From: Cyclobacteriaceae bacterium
GTDB lineage: Bacteria > Bacteroidota > Bacteroidia > Cytophagales > Cyclobacteriaceae
Direction of reading: 5' to 3'
DNA length: 64,000 nt
NCBI GenBank assembly: GCA_028285685.1
Contig: JANQOR010000034.1
Location: 62,001-126,000, forward strand
In this document: positions 25,769-35,509 of the stretch, piece after piece
Layout: every line of letters starts with the position of its first letter
Position numbering within the stretch: the stretch's first letter is position 1
Notes under the pieces: generated by a model
What the model saw: the letters and a program-made list of their open reading frames with translations, nothing else
Database searches by the model: none
What the model was told of the DNA's origin: nothing
Program-made: the position numbers and the translations under genes

Positions 25769-28700
25769 TTACTTCTTGGAGATCTTAAAGACCTTAGTTT
25801 CTTCATCAATTGTAACCTGCAACAAATACAGACCTGGAATCAATCTTGAAACATCGACTTGATTTCTTCCGACAAAATCTTCCAATACCTGTCCCGACAG
25901 ACTAATGAGTCGAACTCGCGCGTCGTTAGGCAAATTCTGAATATTTAGCAGATCTCGCACAGGGTTCGGATAGATTGCAAGGTCAGAAAAATCAAATTCA
26001 TCCTCGACTTCTTGCTGTAGGATATTATTCGAAACAACTACGGAAGAAGTGCCATTTGAACATCCCGAGATGACAACATCGTCGATGTAAACGTAATCGG
26101 CATTGCCGGATGCATCACATCTAAACCGTATCCTGGCATTGGCTGCCGCAAATCCTGATGTCAACGTCACAGACTCATTGTACCTCTGATTGTTGCTGAA
26201 ATCAGGTCCTTGAGCCCAAGAGGCAACAGTCGTATAGGATCCACCACCATTCGTTGAAACCTGGAGCCAGAAATCTTCACCACTTTCCATACTTCGAGGG
26301 TAATAGGAAAAATCAATAGTCAGTTCCTCAAATGCTGACAAATCCAAGTTATCTGTAGTCATCGTGGATGTTGAGGTGTTGTCTCTTAGCCGGATACTAT
26401 AAGTACCGTTGGAATAGGCTGCATCCGCGGAGCTTCTTCTGGCATCAGATCCACCATCATTCCAGATGCCCCAGCCAGCTTCAAAATCGTTGGAGTCTAC
26501 CGTTGCTGTAGAACATCCGCCACCAGGCGTAGCAGTAGTTACGTTTATCGAAGCTTGTCCTGATGTGTTTCCAGCTGCATCCTCTGCTTCAACAGCTACC
26601 ACGTACGTTGTGGAAGCTGTCAAACCCGTAATTGTTGCTCCGGTTCCGGTCACACTACCTAGATTCGATCCATCAAGGTAAACGTTGTACTGAACCACGC
26701 CCACATTGTCAGATGAGGCATTCCAGGTTACATCAAATGAGGTCTCGGCAATATTAGAAGACGCAAGACCTGTGGGTATGGTTGGAGCTTCTGTGTCGCC
26801 TCCGGACCCGCCAACGGACAAGGAGAGATCATCCACAGCGATATCACTTGACCAACTCGTTCCGGTAGTTCCCACAATTCTCAATTTCACGCTTCCACCT
26901 GCATAGGAATCAAGATTTACGTCCACAGCATTCCACTGATTCCCCTGGCTACCAGCCAAAGTCCAAAGATCTGTCCAATTCAAATCGTCAACCGACGCCT
27001 GGACGGTCAATGAGCCTATGCTTGTCCCGTTCATGTGGTGTTGAAACGAGAAAGTGGCTGTGCTTTCACCAGACAGGTCAAAGCAATCGCTTTCTAAAAT
27101 TGCGGTGGCATTTGGCCCAATCTGTCCAAAACTTCCGTTAGTCGAAGCTTCCAGGAACATGTAGAAAGATCCTTCAACGGCAGAACCGGGTCCTGTACCG
27201 TTCGAAGGCGTTCCGTTTGCATCTCTTACCCAGTTGCCATCATCACCAGTCACTTGGGTCCATCCATCGTTAGATTCAAAACCTTCCGAATATGGAAATG
27301 ATGAAACAGTTGAACTACAGCTAAGTGATGCTGCGCTTGTCGTCACATTGATGGGGGAAGATTGTGCTGACTCATTGCTGGCAGCGTCAAATGCGGATAC
27401 TGCCACCGAATAACCGGTATTTGATGATAAACCGGTTATTGAGGCAGATGTTCCCGACACTGACCCAATATTTGAACCATCTAGATAGACATTGTAGCCC
27501 GTCACGCCAGTATCGTCCGTTGAAGCACTCCAGCTTACATCAAAGGAGGTTGCTGCAACATTCGAAGAGGTCAAACCTGTTGGCACTGATGGCGGATTGG
27601 TATCACTTGATCCTCCAGCAGCTAATACCGCTTGATAAGCATTCACACGACCATTGCCATACTCATTGTCAAATCCAGCTGGTCCAGCATCGTCAGTTGT
27701 GGTATACAGAATATTCTCAACCTCTGACTTGGTGAGGGCAGGATTAACAGATAACACCAAAGCTGCAACACCTGCTGCAATCGGAGTGGCACCTGACGTA
27801 CCTCCAAAACCTGTGCTGTAGTTCCCAGAAAACCAGCCGGCAGATCCCTCCCGATCAATGGTGACCAAGTCATGATCTGTTGAAATTAGTTGACCAAGGC
27901 CATTGAATACCCAGTCATCGTTGCTTGGAGCTACCACATCCAAGGTAGGACCATAATTACTAAAATTACTTCTTTCTCCATCCCCTGAAATTCCTCCCAC
28001 TGCAGTCACAGAAGGCAGATCTGCGGGGTAACTTACGCAAGAATTGAAATCATTTCCTGACGCAACCAGGATGATACACCCGAGTCCTCCTCGGCCGTTC
28101 GTTGCTGCGTTATTGAATGCCGAAGTAACTGATGAAATGTTGGCAGTACATGATGTATATCCCCAAGAGTTTGACAAGACGTCTGCTCCGTTATTGACGG
28201 CCCAATTAATACCGTCAGCTACATCTGCGTTGGAGGTGTTTGGTGCAAAAATGTTGACACTGAAAATACTAACGCCTGGAGCAACACCTCGCACTCCGAT
28301 TTCATTATGTAAAGCGCCAATCAGTCCAGCACATTGCTGGCCGTGACCATCTGTTGAGAGTGACGGAGTTCCATTGCCACCATTTGATGGAGTATAGCCA
28401 GGAAGGAGAGTGGCCATATCTTCATGGGCCTCCAATCCATCGTCAATAACTGCAACGGTAACATTGTTCCCGGTCGCGAGTGCCCATGCCTCAGGAGCAT
28501 CAATATCTGCATCGTTTAGTAAGGGCTTGCCGCCAAGGTCTGTTCCTCCCGTGTTATTGAGATGCCACTGATGCTGATACAGTGGATCAACGGTTCTCCT
28601 GATCTCCATCTTAAAATCAGGTTCTCCCCAGTCCAGTACACCCCGATCATTGATTTCCTGGATCAACCGTAATTGATCGCCAATCTTCTCCACCTTTATA

Positions 28701-29227
28701 ATAAAGGTATTTGCATCCGTAAGATTCTTAACAAATCGGCCATCGTAACTCTGCAATAGATCGTCGATCGCATTAAGTCCTGCACCATCCCGAAGGCGAA
28801 CAACAATCCGCTTGGTAAACCAGGCTTGAATGCCATCAACAGTAAAAGCCGGCAATACATCGTATGCCCCCCGACTGGTCAGGTTGTAGGCATCCAGGAA
28901 ACCCGCACGATCACTCACCGACCGGATTGATCTCAATCCATTTACCGATTTGATCCTCAGCATTTCCTTTAGGTTCATTGTTTCCATTTCCAATCTCTCT
29001 GCAGTCGATGACCTTCCGGTTCGCGACACGGCACTCCTGAAAGAGTCTTCGACATCCGATGAAGGCTCATCTCTGAAATAAACTGACATTGCCGAGTAGT
29101 CTGGCTGAATAAAAACTTTTCCGTTAGAAGTGAGGTAGTAAAGCTTGGACGCGTCCTGCGTCCAATCCTGGGAGTGGGCGGAAAATACCAATCCCAGGAT
29201 CGTACTTAATAAGTAGACTTTTCTCAT
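25769..29227 (-). CDS. Subtilisin-like (S8) T9SS-exported protease with FN3 and MAM-like domains
   Basis: A 1152-residue secreted serine protease. Signal peptide 1-19; propeptide about 20-210; S8 catalytic domain about 215-535 with Asp262 (VAVIDDG), His295 (DGHGQQCAG), oxyanion Asn392 (ASGND) and Ser478 (GGTSGATP). Two fibronectin type III domains (about 545-630 and 812-898) alternate with MAM/jellyroll-like domains (about 640-805 and 905-1058). Residues about 1078-1152 are a T9SS type A sorting domain (IYPNPVRDLL ... PGLYLLQV). It should be exported by T9SS, matured by propeptide removal and act on extracellular protein. It sits between ftsY and DUF4295, where those genes are usually adjacent. 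Confidence 0.96.
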   Translation of the reverse strand: MRKVYLLSTILGLVFSAHSQDWTQDASKLYYLTSNGKVFIQPDYSAMSVYFRDEPSSDVEDSFRSAVSRTGRSSTAERLEMETMNLKEMLRIKSVNGLRSIRSVSDRAGFLDAYNLTSRGAYDVLPAFTVDGIQAWFTKRIVVRLRDGAGLNAIDDLLQSYDGRFVKNLTDANTFIIKVEKIGDQLRLIQEINDRGVLDWGEPDFKMEIRRTVDPLYQHQWHLNNTGGTDLGGKPLLNDADIDAPEAWALATGNNVTVAVIDDGLEAHEDMATLLPGYTPSNGGNGTPSLSTDGHGQQCAGLIGALHNEIGVRGVAPGVSIFSVNIFAPNTSNADVADGINWAVNNGADVLSNSWGYTSCTANISSVTSAFNNAATNGRGGLGCIILVASGNDFNSCVSYPADLPSVTAVGGISGDGERSNFSNYGPTLDVVAPSNDDWVFNGLGQLISTDHDLVTIDREGSAGWFSGNYSTGFGGTSGATPIAAGVAALVLSVNPALTKSEVENILYTTTDDAGPAGFDNEYGNGRVNAYQAVLAAGGSSDTNPPSVPTGLTSSNVAATSFDVSWSASTDDTGVTGYNVYLDGSNIGSVSGTSASITGLSSNTGYSVAVSAFDAASNESAQSSPINVTTSAASLSCSSTVSSFPYSEGFESNDGWTQVTGDDGNWVRDANGTPSNGTGPGSAVEGSFYMFLEASTNGSFGQIGPNATAILESDCFDLSGESTATFSFQHHMNGTSIGSLTVQASVDDLNWTDLWTLAGSQGNQWNAVDVNLDSYAGGSVKLRIVGTTGTSWSSDIAVDDLSLSVGGSGGDTEAPTIPTGLASSNIAETSFDVTWNASSDNVGVVQYNVYLDGSNLGSVTGTGATITGLTASTTYVVAVEAEDAAGNTSGQASINVTTATPGGGCSTATVDSNDFEAGWGIWNDGGSDARRSSADAAYSNGTYSIRLRDNTSTSTMTTDNLDLSAFEELTIDFSYYPRSMESGEDFWLQVSTNGGGSYTTVASWAQGPDFSNNQRYNESVTLTSGFAAANARIRFRCDASGNADYVYIDDVVISGCSNGTSSVVVSNNILQQEVEDEFDFSDLAIYPNPVRDLLNIQNLPNDARVRLISLSGQVLEDFVGRNQVDVSRLIPGLYLLQVTIDEETKVFKISKK

Positions 29228-29241
29228 AGGTTAATTAATGT

Positions 29242-29279
29242 GTGATAAAAAATTTCCCAATTATATAATTTTTTATCAC
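29242..29279. promoter_or_regulatory. Perfect 13-bp inverted repeat upstream of the S8 protease
   Basis: GTGATAAAAAATT and its exact reverse complement AATTTTTTATCAC flank a 12-base spacer, ending 15 bases before the protease start codon at 29227. On the minus strand it would be in the promoter or leader. It has no terminator-like GC stem, so an operator for a dimeric regulator or an AU-rich leader hairpin are the main options. No established motif is recognised. Confidence 0.55.
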
Positions 29280-29387
29280 TTCAGAGAAAAAAGTCGATAA
29301 ATAATTTCGCACAGACTTTTCAACACAATATTATCAACTGATTAGGTCAGATTGAATAATGACTGGTCTGTTGAAAAAGGGCAAAAA

Positions 29388-29421
29388 AAAAGCCGTCCCA
29401 ATTATCATTGAGACGGCTTTT
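29388..29421 (-). terminator. Terminator of the rpmG-DUF4295 transcript
   Basis: A perfect 10-bp stem (AAAAGCCGTC / GACGGCTTTT) with a 14-base loop and a flanking A-run that reads as U on the minus strand. It lies 19 bases past the DUF4295 stop. Confidence 0.88.
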
Positions 29422-29439
29422 GAATTTTCTTTTTCTTAC

Positions 29440-29589
29440 CTACTTGGCCAAAGCTTCTTTGACGTCACCCTCTATCACCATTTCCTCTCTGTAGGAATAT
29501 GATCCATTTTCGTTCTTGATCGCTTTAACAACCTTTGCGTACTTTGCTCCGCCTGGTTGCTTCAGTGTTGCTACTACCTTCTTTGCCAT
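29440..29589 (-). CDS. DUF4295 family small basic protein
   Basis: A 49-residue protein, MAKKVVATLKQPGGAKYAKV at the start and a KEALAK end. The sequence matches DUF4295, a tiny conserved Bacteroidota protein encoded next to ribosomal protein L33. It starts one base after the rpmG stop and so is certainly cotranscribed. High Lys content and linkage to rpmG suggest a ribosome-associated protein, which is inference. It is shorter than most gene-calling cut-offs and easily missed. Confidence 0.9.
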   Translation of the reverse strand: MAKKVVATLKQPGGAKYAKVVKAIKNENGSYSYREEMVIEGDVKEALAK

Positions 29590-29590
29590 C

Positions 29591-29773
29591 TTACTTAATT
29601 TCTTTGTGAAGTGTATATTTTCTCATGATCGGATTGTATTTCTTCAATTCAAGACGATCAGGAGTGTTCTTTCTGTTCTTGGTAGAGATATACCGGCTGG
29701 TTCCTGGTAAACCACTGTCCTTGTGCTCTGTGCACTCTAGTATCACTTGTACTCTATTACCTTTCTTGGCCAT
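29591..29773 (-). CDS. rpmG: 50S ribosomal protein L33
   Basis: A 60-residue L33 protein of the large ribosomal subunit: [20 protein letters not shown] at the start and the family's RLELKKYNP segment. It has a single Cys and no paired CxxC motifs, so it is the zinc-free (C-minus) form. It is directly followed by DUF4295 with one base between. Unlike the usual order, its partner rpmB lies 1.8 kb upstream beyond an aminopeptidase gene. Confidence 0.96.
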   Translation of the reverse strand: MAKKGNRVQVILECTEHKDSGLPGTSRYISTKNRKNTPDRLELKKYNPIMRKYTLHKEIK

Positions 29774-29941
29774 TTCTTTATTCTTTTCTAACTAACAAAC
29801 TCCCGATAGAGCCTGTGGTTTTTAAAAGGAGTGCAAATTTAGAGAATTTGCTGATTAGTACAATGGTAATTTGCAAATAGTTAGACACCTTAAAAAATCT
29901 AACGAAGCCTCAGGTCTGTCCTTGGGTCCTGGCCTCCAAAT

Positions 29942-31396
29942 CTATTCTTTCTTATCAAGGTCTGGCAAGACAAAGGCATCCAGCGGACTCGGTTGTTTCA
30001 TCAATTCCTCTATTTCTTCGCTGGTCCTGGGAGCCAGGTCGGAAAGGAGCTCAAAACCGTCTTCGGTAATCAAGACATCGTCCTCTATCCGAACAGCGAT
30101 GCCCCACCATTTTTCATCGCAATTAGCACCCTCAGGAATATAGATACCTGGCTCGATGGTAATAGCCATGTTAGGTTCTAGGTACTCGTAATTCCCTTTG
30201 TCATGCACATCCAAACCAATATGATGTCCCAACCCATGTGGGTAGTAAAGATGCCTTTGATTGACACTGTCAATGATACCCAGTTCAACCAATCCTTCAT
30301 TTATAATTCGCTTGGCTATTGCGTTATTCAAATCTCTGGAAATATTCACTCCTGGCTTGCAAGCTTGTATGGCAGCTTCCTGAGCTTTGTATACGAGATC
30401 ATAAATAGCCTTTTCCTCTTTGGAAAATTTCCCATCAACGGGGATAGTTCTTGTTACGTCCGCGGTGTACCCGTGATATTCAGCTCCAAGATCCATCAGT
30501 ATCATTTTATCACTGGAAATTTGAGGCTTATAGTTCTCTATATAATGAAGGATGCAACCGTTATGCCCCTCACCTACGATCGAAGGGTATCCCTCATACT
30601 CAGATTGATATTTCTTGAAAATAAATTCGTGTATCCCCTGAACCTCTCTTTCACTTAAGCCGGGCTTCATCGCCTTCATCACCTCAGCTTGAGCGATACA
30701 TGAGATGTCAACAGCCTTCCTTAGAAGATCTAGTTCTTCCTCGGTCTTTATTCCCCGCAAGTCCCTCATTATTTGATCCAATGTTTCCGTATCCAGGTTG
30801 TTCGCTTTTGATTCAATATCTAAAGCACCTTCGGTCGGGTATCCTGACTTCTTTTTGAAAGAAGCAATCAGATCATATAGATCCCCATTCGTAGCAGTAT
30901 TTCGAACGTCGTTGAAAAAATCGTAGAAAAGGACTTTATCAAATTTTGAAAAATCGATATTGTAAGCTTCAAATTCCGTATTGTTAAAAACCTGATTGAA
31001 CTTCAGCTTGTCTTTCACTCCTCCCACACCTAATCGGCGACCCGTCCACAGCTCCGCCATCGCATTCCGCGGTTGAATGAAAATGATCTCATTATAGGTT
31101 CCGTCCGGTCCTTCCTGGTCCTCCTTGAAAATCATCAGCACAGCATGAGGTTCTTTGTAACCTGTCAAATAATAGAAGTTAGGATCCTGATGGTAGATGT
31201 AATCAACATCATTTGCTCGGTTCCTAACCGGGTTTGCAAAGAAAACCGCTACAGCATTGGTCGGCATTTTTTCACGTACCAAATCCCTGCGTTCCTTGTG
31301 AAATTCTACTGACAGAAAATCGGTTGGTAAGTCCTGTCCCAAGCTTGGCAATATGCCAATTGCGACAAGCAAAAGAATAATGAGTGATCTTTTCAT
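29942..31396 (-). CDS. Secreted Xaa-Pro aminopeptidase (M24B)
   Basis: A 484-residue aminopeptidase P family enzyme that removes N-terminal residues preceding proline. A signal peptide (about 1-20, ending PSLGQ) makes it periplasmic or extracellular, unlike cytoplasmic PepP. N-terminal creatinase-like domain about 25-215; M24 pita-bread domain about 220-470 with dinuclear metal ligands in MDLGAEYHGYTADVTR (two Asp), HGLGHHIGLDVHD (His), TIEPGIYIP (Glu) and AVRIEDDVLIT (Glu). It lies between rpmG and rpmB on the same strand, 168 bases from rpmG. Confidence 0.94.
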   Translation of the reverse strand: MKRSLIILLLVAIGILPSLGQDLPTDFLSVEFHKERRDLVREKMPTNAVAVFFANPVRNRANDVDYIYHQDPNFYYLTGYKEPHAVLMIFKEDQEGPDGTYNEIIFIQPRNAMAELWTGRRLGVGGVKDKLKFNQVFNNTEFEAYNIDFSKFDKVLFYDFFNDVRNTATNGDLYDLIASFKKKSGYPTEGALDIESKANNLDTETLDQIMRDLRGIKTEEELDLLRKAVDISCIAQAEVMKAMKPGLSEREVQGIHEFIFKKYQSEYEGYPSIVGEGHNGCILHYIENYKPQISSDKMILMDLGAEYHGYTADVTRTIPVDGKFSKEEKAIYDLVYKAQEAAIQACKPGVNISRDLNNAIAKRIINEGLVELGIIDSVNQRHLYYPHGLGHHIGLDVHDKGNYEYLEPNMAITIEPGIYIPEGANCDEKWWGIAVRIEDDVLITEDGFELLSDLAPRTSEEIEELMKQPSPLDAFVLPDLDKKE

Positions 31397-31491
31397 TTTA
31401 AAAAATTTGAATCGCTAAATATACCTGAGCCTTTTACAAAAAGTGCTCCTTTTTAAATAAACGCTAGAATCATTATTTAAATGGCATAAAA

Positions 31492-31520
31492 AAATCCTGT
31501 CCAAAAACGAGACAGGATTT
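31492..31520 (-). terminator. Terminator of rpmB
   Basis: A perfect 10-bp stem (AAATCCTGTC / GACAGGATTT) with a 9-base loop and an A-run on the left that reads as U on the minus strand. It separates rpmB from the aminopeptidase gene, so the latter is a separate transcription unit. Confidence 0.88.
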
Positions 31521-31543
31521 CTCTTTTAGGTTAGACTAAGTTC

Positions 31544-31783
31544 TTATTCAACAACCATCCCGTTGGCGCGTGCCTTCTTCAAAACGGCAGCAATCCCAAT
31601 TTTATTGATGGTTCTTAATGCGGATGTTGACACTTTCAATGTCACCCACTTGTCCTCTTCGGGAATGTAAAATCTTTTCTTTTGCAGATTCGGGTTGAAT
31701 CTCCTTTTTGTCTTATTGTTGGCATGCGAAACGTTGTTTCCTACCTGTGGTCTTTTCCCTGTGATATCGCAAACTTTAGACAT
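31544..31783 (-). CDS. rpmB: 50S ribosomal protein L28
   Basis: A 79-residue L28 protein: [20 protein letters not shown] start, a basic [11 protein letters not shown] core, and the LRTINKIG ... VLKKARANG end, all typical. The frame is open further upstream, but the ATG at 31783 gives the standard family N-terminus. The DUF5522 gene lies 63 bases upstream on the same strand and a strong terminator follows. Confidence 0.97.
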   Translation of the reverse strand: MSKVCDITGKRPQVGNNVSHANNKTKRRFNPNLQKKRFYIPEEDKWVTLKVSTSALRTINKIGIAAVLKKARANGMVVE

Positions 31784-31846
31784 CTTCTTTGTTCTTTTGA
31801 AAAATGGACTGCAAAATTGACTATTTAATCCGAAATCAACAAGCAA

Positions 31847-31999
<153 letters not shown>

Positions 32000-32008
32000 C
32001 TAAATAAC

Positions 32009-32016
32009 TACTTTTG
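32009..32016 (+). promoter_or_regulatory. Candidate -7 box of rocD
   Basis: TACTTTTG matches TAnnTTTG and lies 26 bases before the rocD ATG. A TTTG 24 bases upstream is too far for a normal -33 element, so only the -7 part is convincing. Confidence 0.4.
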
Positions 32017-32042
32017 CATTTCCAAATTAAAACGTCAAAGAT

Positions 32043-33275
32043 ATGTCAGCTGTAAATACCCTTTCGAGCAACGAACTAATGGAAATGGAGAACCAATATG
32101 GAGCTCACAATTACCATCCGATTCCAGTGGTAATTGCAAAAGGAGAGGGTGTTCATGTCTGGGACGTTGAAGGTAAGAAATACTATGATTTTCTTTCGTC
32201 TTACTCCGCTGTAAACCAGGGACACTGCCATCCCAAAATAGTACAGACACTCAAAGATCAGGCGGAAAACTTAACACTAACCTCCCGTGCTTTTTACAAC
32301 GATGTGCTTGGTGTTTATGAGAAGTTCCTCACAGAATATTTTGGTTTTGACAAAGTACTTCCTATGAACACGGGAGCTGAGGCAGTTGAAACGGCCATTA
32401 AGTTGTGTAGGAAGTGGGCTTACGAGAAGAAAGGAACAGCCGAAAATCAAGCAAAAATTGTGGTTTGTGATAATAACTTTCATGGAAGAACCACGACCAT
32501 CATTTCCTTTTCAAACGATCCGGATAACAGCAATTTCGGACCTTATACCGCAGGTTTCGAACGAATCCCTTATAGTGATCTGGAGGCTCTGAAGATAGCA
32601 CTGGAAGATGATAATGTAGCTGGATTTTTGGTCGAGCCAATTCAAGGTGAAGCTGGTGTGATGGTTCCCGATGCCGGCTATTTAGCAGCTGCTTATGATC
32701 TCTGCAAAAGCAGAAATGTGCTCTTCATTGCTGATGAAGTACAAACAGGAATTGCACGGACAGGAAAATTACTTGCTGTGGACCATGAGGATGTCCGACC
32801 TGATATTTTGATCCTGGGAAAAGCCATCTCAGGTGGAGTTTATCCTGTATCTGCCGTACTGGCAGATGATCATATCATGGAAGTAATAAAGCCCGGGCAA
32901 CATGGGTCAACGTTTGGCGGAAATCCACTTGGAGCAAAAGTCGCAATTGCTGCGCTGGAAGTAGTCAAGGACGAAAACCTTGCTGAAAATGCCGCGAGAT
33001 TAGGAGACCTTTTCAGAGACAGAATGAATAGGATGATCGAAAAAACAGATCTTGTGAAACTGGTTCGTGGAAAGGGGCTACTAAACGCCATCGTGATCAA
33101 TGATTCTGAGGACAGTTCTACGGCTTGGGATATTTGTGTCCAACTAAAAGATAACGGTCTCCTTGCTAAACCAACTCACGGAAACATCATTCGCTTTGCT
33201 CCGCCATTGGTGATGACGGAAGAGCAACTGCATGAATGCTGTGATATCATCGAAAGAACCATCCTAAGCTGGTAA
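32043..33275 (+). CDS. rocD: Ornithine--oxo-acid aminotransferase
   Basis: A 410-residue class III PLP aminotransferase that converts ornithine and 2-oxoglutarate to glutamate semialdehyde and glutamate, linking arginine and proline metabolism. Diagnostic parts: [13 protein letters not shown] near residue 19 (ornithine aminotransferase N-terminus), [17 protein letters not shown] near 103, the [10 protein letters not shown] segment, [13 protein letters not shown] near 230, and the PLP lysine Lys260 in ILGKAISGG. The N-terminal YGAHNYHP signature favours ornithine aminotransferase over acetylornithine aminotransferase. It is monocistronic, with DUF5522 divergent and the bio operon 133 bases downstream. 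Confidence 0.94.
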   Translation: MSAVNTLSSNELMEMENQYGAHNYHPIPVVIAKGEGVHVWDVEGKKYYDFLSSYSAVNQGHCHPKIVQTLKDQAENLTLTSRAFYNDVLGVYEKFLTEYFGFDKVLPMNTGAEAVETAIKLCRKWAYEKKGTAENQAKIVVCDNNFHGRTTTIISFSNDPDNSNFGPYTAGFERIPYSDLEALKIALEDDNVAGFLVEPIQGEAGVMVPDAGYLAAAYDLCKSRNVLFIADEVQTGIARTGKLLAVDHEDVRPDILILGKAISGGVYPVSAVLADDHIMEVIKPGQHGSTFGGNPLGAKVAIAALEVVKDENLAENAARLGDLFRDRMNRMIEKTDLVKLVRGKGLLNAIVINDSEDSSTAWDICVQLKDNGLLAKPTHGNIIRFAPPLVMTEEQLHECCDIIERTILSW

Positions 33276-33327
33276 TAGTCTCCCTGGTCTTACTCTGCTG
33301 ATTGCGATTCTCTGTCAGCTATTGAAG

Positions 33328-33341
33328 TTAATTGTAATTAA
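33328..33341. promoter_or_regulatory. Short palindrome upstream of bioB
   Basis: TTAATT-GT-AATTAA lies 67 bases before the bioB start. It is AT-rich and short and so may be chance. It does not match the known BirA operator (TTGTAAAC-type arms 14-16 bases apart). It is listed because it is the only symmetric element in the bio promoter region. Confidence 0.3.
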
Positions 33342-33408
33342 AAACTGTCTGGAAGTGGAGGGCCATTTCCCGTTTTCGCTAATATTGCATTTAACCAACT
33401 AAACACTT

Positions 33409-34398
33409 ATGGAAGGTCTGCTCAAACACAATTGGACTGAAGAGGAAATCGAAAACATCTACAACCAACCACTCCTGGAATTGGTTTTTGAAGCAGCAAC
33501 CGTTCATAGAAAATGTCATCCTTCAAGAGAAGTTCAGGTAAGCAGTTTGATCTCCATAAAGACCGGAGGTTGCCCAGAGGACTGTGCCTATTGCCCACAA
33601 GCAGCCAGGTATCACACGGATATCAAGGTCCATAAACTAATGGAAGTCGATGAAGTGAAGGCACAAGCCGAATCTGCTAAAGCGGGGGGTGCGTCCAGAA
33701 TGTGTTTGGGAGCTGCATGGCGTGAAGTCCGTGACAATAAAGACTTTGACAAGGTTCTTGAAATGGTCAAAACCGTCAGCGAGATGGACATGGAGGTATG
33801 CTGTACACTAGGCATGGTCTCCGAAATGCAGGCTAAAAAGCTCGCAGATGCTGGTCTATATGCTTACAATCACAACATTGACACCTCTGAGGCTTTTTAT
33901 GAAGACATCATCACCACCCGTGAATATGACGATCGATTAAGAACAATCGATAACGTTCGAAAAGCGAATATCACCGTTTGTTCTGGTGGTATTATAGGGA
34001 TGGGAGAATCTGCAAAGGATCGAATCGGAATGTTGAAAACATTGGCAAATATGGATGTTCACCCAGAGTCAGTGCCGATTAACGCCTTAGTCCCAGTCGA
34101 GGGAACTCCACTCGCCGAGCAGCCCAGAATTGCATTTCATGAATTGGTCCGAATGATCGCCACTGCAAGACTTGTGATGCCAAAATCGATGGTCCGACTT
34201 TCCGCTGGCCGAGAGGGAATGAGCCTTTCTGAACAAGCTATGTGTTTTATGGCGGGCGCTAATTCAATCTTTGCTGGCGACAAGCTGCTGACAACACCAA
34301 ATCCTGATTTCAATGACGACAGGGAGATGTTCGATATTCTTGGATTGGTACCAAGCGAGGCATTTCAGCATAGGCAAGAAGAAGTTGTGAATGAATAG
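33409..34398 (+). CDS. bioB: Biotin synthase
   Basis: A 329-residue radical SAM enzyme that inserts sulfur into dethiobiotin, the last step of biotin synthesis. The radical SAM cluster motif is Cys55, Cys59, Cys62 in [12 protein letters not shown]; the typical YNHNIDTS segment near residue 155 and the SAGREGMS segment near 264 (with the Arg ligand to the [2Fe-2S] cluster) are present. It is the first gene of the bio operon: its last 8 bases overlap the start of bioF. A possible TAATATTG -7 element lies at 33380, and a TTAATT-GT-AATTAA palindrome at 33328-33341. Confidence 0.97.
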   Translation: MEGLLKHNWTEEEIENIYNQPLLELVFEAATVHRKCHPSREVQVSSLISIKTGGCPEDCAYCPQAARYHTDIKVHKLMEVDEVKAQAESAKAGGASRMCLGAAWREVRDNKDFDKVLEMVKTVSEMDMEVCCTLGMVSEMQAKKLADAGLYAYNHNIDTSEAFYEDIITTREYDDRLRTIDNVRKANITVCSGGIIGMGESAKDRIGMLKTLANMDVHPESVPINALVPVEGTPLAEQPRIAFHELVRMIATARLVMPKSMVRLSAGREGMSLSEQAMCFMAGANSIFAGDKLLTTPNPDFNDDREMFDILGLVPSEAFQHRQEEVVNE

Positions 34399-35509
34399 AT
34401 ATCAGCAGGAGCTGGAAAAAAGAAGGAAGTCCGATCTTCTTCGGACCTTGCCTTCTAACACTGACAAAATTGACTTTTTCTCTAACGACTACTTGGGATT
34501 CTCTCGTTCGAAGGAGCTGCAACAACTTATCGAGCAGGAATGCCGATCCAGGAAACATGTCCGGACTGGTTCCACAGGATCCCGGCTCCTTAGTGGAAAT
34601 AGCCAATATGTGGAATCAATCGAGGAGTCTGTCGCCCATTTTCACCAGGTTGAATCTGCACTTCTCTTCAGCTCAGGCTACAACGCAAACATTGGACTCC
34701 TTTCGGCTTTAGGGAAAAAGGAGGTGACCTTTATTTCGGATGAACTCATTCACGCGAGCATGATTGACGGATTGAGATTGAGCCTGGCAAACCGTAGAAG
34801 ATTCAAACACAACGATACGGAAGACCTGGAAAGACAACTATCCAAAACGGCAGGAGAAAAAATAGTACTTGTAGAATCCATTTATTCAATGGATGGCGAT
34901 ATTGCTCCACTTCAAACCATCTTAGAAATTTGCAAGGAGTATCAAGCTGAGTTGATCGTTGATGAAGCTCATGCCATTGGCGTGGTCGGACAAAAAGGAG
35001 AAGGAATGTGCTCAAACCTTGGAATTCAAAATGAGGTTCTGGCAACTGTCGTCACCTTTGGCAAAGCCATGGGCACACATGGAGCCGCGGTCCTGGGAGA
35101 AAAATGGCTGACAAAGTACCTGGTTAACTTTGCTCGTTCTTTTATCTACTCGACAGCACCTTCCGATCACCAGCTGGCATCGATCAAATGTGCTTATGAA
35201 CTGAATCAAAGCTCTTCTGGCACAAGGGATCAATTGCAATCGAACATTGATTGCTTCGTATCCAGAAGGAATGAGTTTTCAGAATTACAATGGCTTGATT
35301 CCAGTACGCAGATTCAGTCCATGATCATCCCCGGCAACGCGGAAGTAGTAGCTGCTGCAGTATCTATTCAGAAAAGTGGAATTGATATTTTACCCATTCG
35401 GAGCCCTAGTGTTCCCGATGGAAGTGAACGACTTAGAGTTTCGCTTCATTCCTTTAACACTACAGAGGAGATTGACATTCTATTTACCGCGCTAAAAAAT
35501 GGAATCTAA
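34391..35509 (+). CDS. bioF: 8-amino-7-oxononanoate synthase
   Basis: A 372-residue alpha-oxoamine synthase that condenses pimeloyl-ACP (or -CoA) with L-alanine, releasing CO2. Motifs: [14 protein letters not shown] near residue 27, the [11 protein letters not shown] segment near 57, [13 protein letters not shown] near 158, [10 protein letters not shown] near 191, and the PLP lysine Lys225 in [13 protein letters not shown]. Overlaps bioB by 8 bases and bioD by 11 bases, so translation is coupled. Its substrate, pimeloyl thioester, has no recognised producer in this operon. Confidence 0.95.
   Translation: MNRYQQELEKRRKSDLLRTLPSNTDKIDFFSNDYLGFSRSKELQQLIEQECRSRKHVRTGSTGSRLLSGNSQYVESIEESVAHFHQVESALLFSSGYNANIGLLSALGKKEVTFISDELIHASMIDGLRLSLANRRRFKHNDTEDLERQLSKTAGEKIVLVESIYSMDGDIAPLQTILEICKEYQAELIVDEAHAIGVVGQKGEGMCSNLGIQNEVLATVVTFGKAMGTHGAAVLGEKWLTKYLVNFARSFIYSTAPSDHQLASIKCAYELNQSSSGTRDQLQSNIDCFVSRRNEFSELQWLDSSTQIQSMIIPGNAEVVAAAVSIQKSGIDILPIRSPSVPDGSERLRVSLHSFNTTEEIDILFTALKNGI

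Noticed and set aside
33276-33408. Possible BirA biotin operator before bioB
   Set aside because: The palindrome at 33328-33341 lacks the TTGTAAAC-type arms and the 14-16 base spacing of known BirA sites, so no biotin-repressor site is claimed.
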